A stretch of 64,000 nucleotides of DNA from [Clostridium] fimetarium. GTDB lineage: Bacteria > Bacillota > Clostridia > Lachnospirales > Lachnospiraceae. Each line of letters starts with the position of its first letter. Positions within the stretch are counted from its first letter, which is position 1. Below the pieces are notes generated by a model. The model saw only the letters and a program-made list of their open reading frames with translations, had not been told where the DNA came from and did no database searches. The position numbers and the translations under genes were made by a program. This document shows, piece by piece, positions 51,785-60,414 of the stretch. The stretch is taken from positions 1-64,000 of the forward strand of contig NZ_FOJI01000015.1 in assembly GCF_900111235.1 (NCBI RefSeq). Direction: 5' to 3'.

Positions 51785-54556
51785 TTAACTTCTTCTATAT
51801 ATTTTATTATTTATAATTTTTGTCTCTTGATTCAATGATAATGCTACTAATGCTGTAGTTGGTCCTTGTGCCCATTGGTTTGAACCATAATCCTGTGGAT
51901 ATATTCCAAATCCAGTACATTCAGCCGAGGAATCCATTACCACTCCGTTTTCAATTGAATGACTAATCGCAAGAAGTCCCAAATTTGAATAATGTAAAAA
52001 GGATCTATTTAAAATTCCTATCATTACTCCTCTTTTAATTGCATAAGATATCATCGAAGTTGCGGAAGTATCAACATGACCCTCAAATGCAGTTAACTGC
52101 CATTTATAATAGCCGCTATTCGTCTGATACTTTACTGTCGTTTTTATGATTACTTCAAATTGATATCTGAGTATTTTATAATATGGATTTGTTGACGAAA
52201 TATATTCTAGGCTATCAATCATTCCAATTAACAACCAACCTACTGCTCTTCCCCATCCGATAATCCCATGTTTAATATTCCCTTTAATGTTATAGCCATG
52301 ATATGGAAGCGAAGTTTTGCTGTCAAAACCATACTTAAGATAATTAATCATTTGATTTATCGCTAAATCTATAGCCATTTGATTATGATATGCTTTCCCA
52401 TATCTGCATAAAAATGGACAAATCATACCAACACTTTCAATATAAACATCATCAAAACTTTTTCTATATAGAAGGCTTCCACTTTTGTCTTTTGGATGTG
52501 CAAATAAATAATCTTTGATTTTTTCAATCGTATTCTTATATTTATCATTTGGTGTCAATTCATTCAAATATATAAGTGTATATCCATTTATGGCATTCTC
52601 AAGACTATTTATTAAAGCACCGCTTTTTGTCCATTTGTCGAAATATTTTTGCAAGCTATTTAAATCTTGAATATCTTTATCAATCGAATACGACCATTCC
52701 AATGACTGTGCTAAAAGACCATTTTGCCTAAAATAATGATCTATTTTCTCATCTTTTTTAGTGCTTGAAGTATTATTTATAAATGAGATTATCTGATGTT
52801 TCATGCTTACTACTGGATAAATGCTCAATTGTATTCTTGTATTTTTTGTTAATTCACTAATGAATGCCATTTTTTTATTTTTTTCGCTATATCTATCTGT
52901 ATTAAAATCATTTACTTGTTCAAATGAGTTTTCTTTATTCCTTGTAAATTTATTCGTTTCTTTTGCAATCAAATTCCTAGCCTTTTTTAAAAATGTGATT
53001 AATAATAAACAATGAGTATAATAGAATTCTTTGACTTTCTCACCTATTTTGGACAAGATAATATTTGACAAATATGCAAATTCTTCTCTTTGTCTCAATA
53101 TCACATAAAAAATAATATTAGAAATGCTTAATATCAAAAAACCCATTATAATAATATTTATTAGCGTAATATTTACAAGAACAACCGTATTGAGTAACCC
53201 CAAAATGGCAAACACAAAACTAATCGTAAAAATATATGTAATGGAATCTATAAAATAGTATTTTGCATCCTTATTAAAAATCATTTTATAGATAATAAAT
53301 GGTTTTGTTACATTAGCAATTAACCCTGCTACTATGGTTCCTATAAAAACTCCCTTAAGTCCAATAAATTGTACCAATATGATTGATAGAACCAAATTTA
53401 CAACTGCCTGTGCAATTGATATGTATTTATCAGCATCAAATATTCCAGCTGCTGATTTGAAATTATTGATAACAGTACGATGTCCTTTAAAATAATAGTC
53501 TACCATGATTAATATAATTGCTGATTTATCTATAATCATATTGGGGCCCAGCCAAATATTTATAAACGGCGTCAACAAAAAAACAAAGAATAATAATGAC
53601 AATCCATAAACCCAGAACCCTAAAAATCTATATACCTTAAATAAAAGGTATTGTCTTTCTTTATTCTCCGTTGCTATCAAATTGCCTAGTCCTGAAATGA
53701 CAGAATTAAATACTATATTTATAAATACATTCACTGTATTTATTATCAAATTATAATTAGAAAGTATAGCGACACAAGTTATATTAATAAATGATGATAT
53801 TATAATATTGTCTGTTTGATTGATACTAGTTTCACCAATTTTGTGATATAGCAATGCAATTATATTTTTTTTAAATACTTTAATTTCCTCTTTAGACAGA
53901 TTACCATTACTTTTTTCCAGAAGATATGGGTATAATTTATTAAAATATATGTACACAAATATCTTTTGAATTAGTCCTATTACAGCACCCGCCAATAAAT
54001 ATATCAAAAAGCTCTTGCTTACTATCAATATGATTATTTGGGCTATTAGAATTGTTAAGGATGTAATTACTTGTATATTAATTTGTATATAATTTTTTTG
54101 TTCTGCATTCGTCAAACTATATTTATAGGACACAAAATAAGTACTTACCGTATTAAATAGAAAAATCAAGTAAAATATATTTAATTGGTCTAGCGTTATA
54201 TCTCCTGGATTTTTGATTATATATTTCAAAAAAGGAATTATTAATAAGCCTAGAGCTGTAATAATAATCGCAATAATCCTATAAACCTGTTTATATAGCT
54301 GCATGAGAATTTTGATTTTTTCAAGATCTTTATCAACGACTGGCTTATATAAACTATAACTAATTGCAGTACCAATTCCTAGTTCTGCTAAAGACAAAAC
54401 GGATAATACATTTGTATATAAACCATTGATACCAAGATAATTAACCCCAAGAATATGAATCAAAAATGTCCTTGATACAAACCCTAATATAATTGACGCA
54501 AAGTTTCCTAATGTACCAAATAATATATTACGAACTGCATTTTCAATTCTCCCCAT
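51785..54556 (-). CDS. Wzx-like flippase fused to a GH88/GH105-like domain
   Basis: A 923-residue open frame with two unrelated parts. Residues 1 to about 480 are a polysaccharide-transport flippase (MOP superfamily) with 12-14 membrane segments, starting IENAVRNILFGTLGNFASII. A charged, partly disordered linker (about 490-600) follows. Residues about 605-920 look like an alpha/alpha-barrel of the unsaturated-glucuronyl/rhamnogalacturonyl hydrolase type: SFDDVYIESVGM (about 701), HGYNIKGN (about 753), WGRAVGWLLIGM (about 768), DTSATSMISYAI (about 829). The HGWDE motif common in GH105 reads HGYNI here, so activity is uncertain. No frameshift is seen at the junction. The ATG is one base after the Wzy-like stop. 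Confidence 0.8.
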   Translation of the reverse strand: MGRIENAVRNILFGTLGNFASIILGFVSRTFLIHILGVNYLGINGLYTNVLSVLSLAELGIGTAISYSLYKPVVDKDLEKIKILMQLYKQVYRIIAIIITALGLLIIPFLKYIIKNPGDITLDQLNIFYLIFLFNTVSTYFVSYKYSLTNAEQKNYIQINIQVITSLTILIAQIIILIVSKSFLIYLLAGAVIGLIQKIFVYIYFNKLYPYLLEKSNGNLSKEEIKVFKKNIIALLYHKIGETSINQTDNIIISSFINITCVAILSNYNLIINTVNVFINIVFNSVISGLGNLIATENKERQYLLFKVYRFLGFWVYGLSLLFFVFLLTPFINIWLGPNMIIDKSAIILIMVDYYFKGHRTVINNFKSAAGIFDADKYISIAQAVVNLVLSIILVQFIGLKGVFIGTIVAGLIANVTKPFIIYKMIFNKDAKYYFIDSITYIFTISFVFAILGLLNTVVLVNITLINIIIMGFLILSISNIIFYVILRQREEFAYLSNIILSKIGEKVKEFYYTHCLLLITFLKKARNLIAKETNKFTRNKENSFEQVNDFNTDRYSEKNKKMAFISELTKNTRIQLSIYPVVSMKHQIISFINNTSSTKKDEKIDHYFRQNGLLAQSLEWSYSIDKDIQDLNSLQKYFDKWTKSGALINSLENAINGYTLIYLNELTPNDKYKNTIEKIKDYLFAHPKDKSGSLLYRKSFDDVYIESVGMICPFLCRYGKAYHNQMAIDLAINQMINYLKYGFDSKTSLPYHGYNIKGNIKHGIIGWGRAVGWLLIGMIDSLEYISSTNPYYKILRYQFEVIIKTTVKYQTNSGYYKWQLTAFEGHVDTSATSMISYAIKRGVMIGILNRSFLHYSNLGLLAISHSIENGVVMDSSAECTGFGIYPQDYGSNQWAQGPTTALVALSLNQETKIINNKIYRRS

Positions 54557-54557
54557 A

Positions 54558-55808
54558 TTATTTCCCACTTGTTTCGCTTCCCATAAGATATTTTACACTT
54601 GACGAACATGCGATTAATAACATTATGATACTCATCATTTTTATCTCTCCAAGTAGAACATTCACAGTATATCCAATTAATATAGGTGTAATCCATATAT
54701 ATTTTTTGATACTTGTTACTTTTCTTTTTCTAAATACCAAATACATAAATATAAAATAAGAGATAAACCCATATCCCAATATCCAATAGAAATGTCCATT
54801 ATGTGGAGCAAACTTTAAGCCATTTACTAAGGTTACTCCGCCCTTTCCAATTAATATAAATTCAAAGAAGTTTACACTTTGAATGACCGTTTGCCAAATC
54901 ACGAATCTAGAATCACCAGAATTATTGCTAATTCTTTCAAGAGATTCCATAGCAATTCCTGTTTCTAAATAATTAGGAATTTGTGGGATAATTTTATATA
55001 GAGCAAATAAAGCGATCAGGAATAATACTATATTAATCGGTGTTATTTTATATTTTTTATTATGATTACCTTTAAATAAATCAAAAAGCTTTACAATCAA
55101 ATATAGTCCAATACTGATACCAGAAGATAAAAATGCACCATTACTCATGCAAGCTATCAAAACAAAAAGCAATGATAATAAAGAAAATATTTTGATGAAA
55201 AAGCTTGTTTTTTCATTACACCATAAATACAAAACGATAGCATTCATCATATACCCTATATTATTGGCATCCATCCAAATAAATGTATATCTATAATTTA
55301 CAAAGTCCTCAGCTATGTTGGCATTAATTTCAGAACGGGGATTCCAAAATAAAACTACCTTTTGGAATAAATTTTTGTCTATGTTAAAAAATGCAGCTAA
55401 AATCACCACAAATAAAATAAAAACAATCAAAAAATTTTTAATAACAAACGGATATTTGTTTATATAATATAAAAACATAAAATAATATAAAAACATGGAT
55501 GTATATAATATTAAAAATACTACATTTTTGTAAGCATATTGAGGCGCCAAGATAACGCTAAAAACCGTACTTAAACCCATTAAAATAAATAAAGCAAAAA
55601 ATAATTTATATTCTAATTTGTATTGATCATTATTTCTCAATAATTTATATTTTTTAAAAAACCAATAAAATATTAATGGCATTGTATATGGAATCGATAC
55701 TAGCCATAAGTATGGTAGGAAAAGGCAATCAATAATACATATAAAAAAGACAAATTTATCAAATAAATATTCTTTATTTTCAGGAAGACTTTTTATTAAT
55801 TCATTCAT
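54558..55808 (-). CDS. Wzy-like O-antigen/capsule polymerase
   Basis: A 416-residue integral membrane protein with about 11-12 hydrophobic segments and a large extracytoplasmic loop (about 265-320) containing the RFVIWQTVIQSVNFFEFILI and GKGGVTLVNGLKFAPHNGHF stretch, a pattern like the WzyC/O-antigen ligase family. It would join repeat units outside the membrane. It lies directly upstream of the flippase fusion. AAAGG precedes the ATG. Family identity rests on topology and motif layout, so Wzy versus ligase is open. Confidence 0.82.
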   Translation of the reverse strand: MNELIKSLPENKEYLFDKFVFFICIIDCLFLPYLWLVSIPYTMPLIFYWFFKKYKLLRNNDQYKLEYKLFFALFILMGLSTVFSVILAPQYAYKNVVFLILYTSMFLYYFMFLYYINKYPFVIKNFLIVFILFVVILAAFFNIDKNLFQKVVLFWNPRSEINANIAEDFVNYRYTFIWMDANNIGYMMNAIVLYLWCNEKTSFFIKIFSLLSLLFVLIACMSNGAFLSSGISIGLYLIVKLFDLFKGNHNKKYKITPINIVLFLIALFALYKIIPQIPNYLETGIAMESLERISNNSGDSRFVIWQTVIQSVNFFEFILIGKGGVTLVNGLKFAPHNGHFYWILGYGFISYFIFMYLVFRKRKVTSIKKYIWITPILIGYTVNVLLGEIKMMSIIMLLIACSSSVKYLMGSETSGK

Positions 55809-55837
55809 AAGATACCTTTCTCTTTATTTTTTTATTA

Positions 55838-58099
55838 CTAATCGCTTATAAATTTATATATTTTTTCACATTGCTTTCTCCACGTTTTATTCTCACTCAC
55901 AAATTTCCATGCTTTTAAAGCTTTTTCACTTAATTCGCCGAGCGACAAAGACATTATTTCATTGATTTTATCTGCTAATATGATTGGATCATTACTATCA
56001 ACGAAAAACATGGTATCCATATAATCATCCGTAAACCCATTTAATTTTGTTGTAAGAACCGGTGTTCCACTAATCATATATTCAAAAATTTTTGATGGGA
56101 AAGTCACCTTCGAAATCAGATTCTCAATTGGTCTTGGATTTATAAGTAAATAAGCTTCCCCCTGTATCTTTTTCATGGTGTTATTATCAACTTTCCCATG
56201 ATATTTTACATTTTGAGTTAGATCTGCACACTGCATAACATACTCCATTATTTGCCCACTACCATAAATATCAAGCACAACCTCTTTGTCACTTACATAT
56301 TTCATAGCCTCAATCAAGTTGATAATTCCACTATATTCAACTAGTGCACCTGAATATACGATATTCTTTCTTGAAAATGTTTTGATAGGGATATCCATAA
56401 TGTCTTCAAAGCCTGCACCGCCTTCAACGATAATATACTCTAATCCTGGTGCATATAAATCAACTGCATGCTTATTTAATGCAATGATTTTATCACAGCA
56501 CAAAATTGCTTTTCGTGTACTATAATCAAAAATTTTTCTTAATAAAATATAAAGCCCTTTTTTCCCAACATTATCATCAATGGGCAAGTCGGCTAGCAAG
56601 GATACAATCTTACATCCATATTTTTTTTTTAACCATTTAGCCGGCAATCCAATTTGTGGAAACATATTAAATGTAAATATTATATCTATTCTCTCTTTTT
56701 TAATTATCTTTTTCGCCGTATTATAAGTTGAAATCGTTTCAAAAAATTGTTTAAGAATAGGTAAATTAATGAACCCCACTTTCAAACTATAAAATTCATC
56801 AAATAAGCGAATTGATTGTTTTTTTACAAACATCTTTCCTCTAGGATATGCAGCAGTTGGGTAAATCGTTATACATTTTATATTCAAATCTTGATACAGC
56901 GATAAATTTTCAAGTACATTAATTTGCATTTTATTTCCAGCTATAGATGCTCCATATAAATTTAACGCTTCTTCTTTATTAATTGCATATCCCAAAAATA
57001 GTATATTTGTCACTTTTAAAACTTCCATATGTCTTTTCACCATAGATTCAATGGTATATTGCCTTACTATATCTATATTATTGTTTGCCATTTTTAACCT
57101 GAGCGCATCATCCTCTAATATTAAATTCACTTTTTCTGTTAATGCTTTTTCATCTTCTACCGGGGTAATAAATCCATTTTCAAAGTTCTTTATAAGTTCA
57201 ATTCCTGCCACACACTTATCTGTCGTTATAACTGGCAATCCGTATGCCATGGCCTCGTTCACAACCAAACCCCAACTGTCTCCCCTTGTTGGAAGCACAA
57301 AAACAGTAGCCATTAAGAAATACTTTTTTAATTCTTCCTTTTCTTTAAATTCAATAAAATGAACATTACTTAAGCCCAAATCTTCTATGATTTTTAAATA
57401 TTCAGTTGTAGGATTGCCACCAATTATATATAAATCTGCATTATTTATATATTTACATGCCTTAAGTAATACATCATAACCTTTACTATTTATAAATCGT
57501 CCAACCGATAGGATTACATTTTCTGCTGTTATACCGAGTTCTTTTCTAATAATTTGTTTTTTATGATTTTCTATAAAATCACAGCAAATATCATTTTCTT
57601 TAATAGATGTAAATGGGTATCGATATATTTTTTCTTTTTTTACGCCATAAGTTTTCCAATAATCATCATGGCTGATTGACGTACTAAAATATAGTTCTGC
57701 CCCCTGAATCAAATGCTTTTTCAAGCATTCTTTAACTCCCTTGCCACTCTTAGCAAAGCCTCCATCACCTTCTAAAATATATCGGATTTTTCGTAATTTC
57801 ATATATTCGATTGCCATTATTCCAGTTGGTGTTGCGATATTAGTAACAATAATATAATCATATTTTTTCTTTTTCAAATATTTAAATATTTGAAAACAAA
57901 TGGTCTTATCTACATCAACTTCTTTTCCATCCATAATAATTCCTTGAAAATTAACAAAGTTATAATTTTTCCAACTTATATCTCGTTCAGTTGATGTAGC
58001 CATTTCAAACAAAACTGTTAGTTCACAAAGCTTACCCATCTCACAAAAGAAATCGACCCTATATGGCGACGGTATATTCGTTATCCATAAAATTTTCAT
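55838..58099 (-). CDS. Double glycosyltransferase (GT4-GT4 fusion)
   Basis: A 753-residue protein with two GT-B glycosyltransferases. The first (1 to about 365) has MKILWITNIPSPYRVDFF and the family-4 donor site PTRGDSWGLVVNEAMAYGLP (about 275-294). The second (about 370-753) begins NILFLGYAINKEEALNLYGA and has GAGFEDIM, VYSGALVEYSGIINLIEAMK and a late PRPIENLISKVTFPSKIFEY donor-site segment. Each half is of normal single-enzyme length. It would add two successive sugars of the repeat unit. The acceptor and sugars are unknown. GGAG precedes the ATG. Confidence 0.9.
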   Translation of the reverse strand: MKILWITNIPSPYRVDFFCEMGKLCELTVLFEMATSTERDISWKNYNFVNFQGIIMDGKEVDVDKTICFQIFKYLKKKKYDYIIVTNIATPTGIMAIEYMKLRKIRYILEGDGGFAKSGKGVKECLKKHLIQGAELYFSTSISHDDYWKTYGVKKEKIYRYPFTSIKENDICCDFIENHKKQIIRKELGITAENVILSVGRFINSKGYDVLLKACKYINNADLYIIGGNPTTEYLKIIEDLGLSNVHFIEFKEKEELKKYFLMATVFVLPTRGDSWGLVVNEAMAYGLPVITTDKCVAGIELIKNFENGFITPVEDEKALTEKVNLILEDDALRLKMANNNIDIVRQYTIESMVKRHMEVLKVTNILFLGYAINKEEALNLYGASIAGNKMQINVLENLSLYQDLNIKCITIYPTAAYPRGKMFVKKQSIRLFDEFYSLKVGFINLPILKQFFETISTYNTAKKIIKKERIDIIFTFNMFPQIGLPAKWLKKKYGCKIVSLLADLPIDDNVGKKGLYILLRKIFDYSTRKAILCCDKIIALNKHAVDLYAPGLEYIIVEGGAGFEDIMDIPIKTFSRKNIVYSGALVEYSGIINLIEAMKYVSDKEVVLDIYGSGQIMEYVMQCADLTQNVKYHGKVDNNTMKKIQGEAYLLINPRPIENLISKVTFPSKIFEYMISGTPVLTTKLNGFTDDYMDTMFFVDSNDPIILADKINEIMSLSLGELSEKALKAWKFVSENKTWRKQCEKIYKFISD

Positions 58100-58112
58100 C
58101 TACATTCTCCAT

Positions 58113-59303
58113 TTAACAGCCCTCATATAATTCCAAATATTTTTTGTAGCAGCTATTTTTATTATATTGCTGAGCTTTTTTTACACATTCTAAAATATCG
58201 ATTGACTCTGTTTTAAATTTTTGAATTGCATCAATATATAATTGGGTAGTAATATCCTCTACAATGATTCCACATTGTTCATTAATCAGTTCAGGATTTG
58301 CCGAGTATTTGTTAGAAATCACAGGAGTTCCACATGCAAGTGCTTCCAGTGATACCATTCCAAAGGTTTCTTCTATGGAAGGATTAAGAAATAAGTCTGC
58401 GGCTGTATAAATTTCAGCCAATTCCATTAAATCATTTGTTCTTTGAATCACTAATATATTACTCGAAAGGTTATTTTTTTGCTTCTCGGTAATTCCAACA
58501 AGTACTATTTTGTAAAAATTATCTAATCTATCTGCCAATTCATTGAATAGCCACAAACCTTTTCTGTCATGCCAAATTGATGCTACTCCAAGAATAATTG
58601 TTTTATTTTCTAGATCGAATTTTTGTCTAAAATCACTTTCTGTTGGTTTGAATATATCCAAATCAATTCCATTTGGTATGACTTGAACATCATATTTATT
58701 TAAATAAGATTGCATCACCTCAAACTTAAGCCAATTAGAGACAGTTGTTATTTTTAAGTTCTCAATTCCATTAAATAATTCTTTTTTAAAAATGTAATTT
58801 TTTTTAGAATTATCACGAAAGATACTTGCCGGATATAGATTTCTTTGAATACAATCGTAGCAACAATCTTTCCATTTACTACAACCAACATATGTATAAT
58901 AAGCACAATGCCCTGTGAATGCCCAACAATCATGTAATGTCCATATCACAGGTAATTTCATTTCTTTTATATATTTAAATAATAAATCTATATTGATGTA
59001 ACTTCCATGGATATTATGAAGATGTATGATATCAGGATTATAAGCTTTGCACTGATTAATGAATTTTATCGTTGCTCTTTTAGAACCAAAGCCTTGTAGA
59101 TCTAGTAATCTAGTTTTTATTACATGCGCATAAACATCAAGTTTACCGCCAATTCTAATATTTTTAACGGACTCATCTGTACAGTCTCTTCCATATGCGA
59201 TACATGCATCATTTCCTGATTCCACAATTAGCTTATATAAATCAACACAGATTCTGCCTGTACTACCATATCCACAATCAGAATTAATTAGTAACACTTT
59301 CAT
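58113..59303 (-). CDS. Glycosyltransferase family 4
   Basis: A 396-residue GT4 enzyme: MKVLLINSDCGYGSTGRICV (1-20), the DIIHLHNIHGSYINIDLLFK acceptor-side segment, WTLHDCWAFTGHCAYY, a CxxCCxxC-like Cys cluster near 140-155, and the donor-site LNPSIEETFGMVSLEALACG (about 310-329). Similar proteins with the HDCWAFTGHC segment occur in capsule loci. The ATG at 59301-59303 has GGGAG five bases upstream. A short GTGCC/GGCAG stem in its leader is a reduced form of the shared leader family. Confidence 0.92.
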   Translation of the reverse strand: MKVLLINSDCGYGSTGRICVDLYKLIVESGNDACIAYGRDCTDESVKNIRIGGKLDVYAHVIKTRLLDLQGFGSKRATIKFINQCKAYNPDIIHLHNIHGSYINIDLLFKYIKEMKLPVIWTLHDCWAFTGHCAYYTYVGCSKWKDCCYDCIQRNLYPASIFRDNSKKNYIFKKELFNGIENLKITTVSNWLKFEVMQSYLNKYDVQVIPNGIDLDIFKPTESDFRQKFDLENKTIILGVASIWHDRKGLWLFNELADRLDNFYKIVLVGITEKQKNNLSSNILVIQRTNDLMELAEIYTAADLFLNPSIEETFGMVSLEALACGTPVISNKYSANPELINEQCGIIVEDITTQLYIDAIQKFKTESIDILECVKKAQQYNKNSCYKKYLELYEGC

Positions 59304-59365
59304 AATACTCCCACCTGCCTCTTTATCGGCACTTAACATCAAACTATTGCTCCCGCTCTGTCACT

Positions 59366-60349
59366 TCAGCGGTACCCAATTAATATATCAAAAATTTTGT
59401 TTACTTTGATTTTCCGCGAGATAAACCGAAATGTTTGTATCCCTGCAATTGTGATTATAATAACAATAATTGGTATAAATAATGTGAAATACCAAAGCTC
59501 AAACCGATTAAATAAATTTGTTATTATCCCTGCAATTGGCATGTGTAATAGGTAGAGTGAAAATGATATTTTACCAATATCTACAAGCCAATTTGCTTTC
59601 TTTAACATTAAGCAAAAATAGGAAGCCCCAAAAACGAATGCCATAGCTACCAATTCTGCAATAAATGATGCATATTTCCAATAAGAAATACTTACTCCAT
59701 TTATTAGATAAATAATCAAAAACAAGAAATATATACTTGTTATGCATAAAAACCATTTCTTACAAAACAAGACTAACTTTTCTAGCAAATGATACTTCTT
59801 AATCAACAATCCTAGTATAAAATAAATTGACCAATTGAATGGATTTATATATGGATATATAGGTATTAAATCTAAGCCTGTTAAAACAATACTTATTATT
59901 GATAGAAACATATTGAAAAGCAGAAAACATAAATTATTCTTTAGCTTCCAAAATAGCAGATAGAAAATCATTAATATCGTTAAGTAATATAGATGGCTAT
60001 GTACCATAAGGGTACTGACCCAGTTATAAATATTAACACCACCTTTTCGAAGTGCAACATAAAAAAAAAGTAATGTTCCACAAAAAATCCACGGTATTAT
60101 AATGGTACTTACTTTAGCACTTAAAAATTGTGTTGTTGTTTTGTTAGTATTCAAAAAAAGGTATCCTGAAATCAAGAAAAATATGCCCACACCAATTGAA
60201 CCAATACTACTAAGAATTAATGAAAACAGTATACCAAAAAAAGTATTGTTTGATATTATTCCAACATGCGCTGATACTACACTATATAACGCAATTGCTT
60301 TCATAATGTATATACAATCTCTTTCTTGAAAAATATCAATATTAATCAT
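59366..60349 (-). CDS. Acyltransferase-3 family membrane protein
   Basis: A 327-residue integral membrane O-acyltransferase with about ten membrane segments. The family's catalytic His is probably in YSVVSAHVGII (about 22-32) and the conserved Arg lies just before, as in OafA/NodX-like proteins. It would acetylate or otherwise acylate the lipid-linked repeat unit. The ATG at 60347-60349 has GGGAG five bases upstream. It lies between two GT genes and carries leader L4. Confidence 0.87.
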   Translation of the reverse strand: MINIDIFQERDCIYIMKAIALYSVVSAHVGIISNNTFFGILFSLILSSIGSIGVGIFFLISGYLFLNTNKTTTQFLSAKVSTIIIPWIFCGTLLFFYVALRKGGVNIYNWVSTLMVHSHLYYLTILMIFYLLFWKLKNNLCFLLFNMFLSIISIVLTGLDLIPIYPYINPFNWSIYFILGLLIKKYHLLEKLVLFCKKWFLCITSIYFLFLIIYLINGVSISYWKYASFIAELVAMAFVFGASYFCLMLKKANWLVDIGKISFSLYLLHMPIAGIITNLFNRFELWYFTLFIPIIVIIITIAGIQTFRFISRKIKVNKIFDILIGYR

Positions 60350-60400
60350 ATATTCTCCCATCTGCTATGCAAATGTAATTCGAATTATCAAGTCGCAATT
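60350..60400 (-). promoter_or_regulatory. Shared hairpin leader, copy L4 (acyltransferase)
   Basis: On the minus strand TGC pairs with GCA around an AATTCGAATT/ATTTGC inner hairpin, followed by GCAGATGGGAG. It is the least well-paired of the four copies but matches their order and spacing. Confidence 0.5.
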
Positions 60401-60414
60401 AAAATAATTAATAT

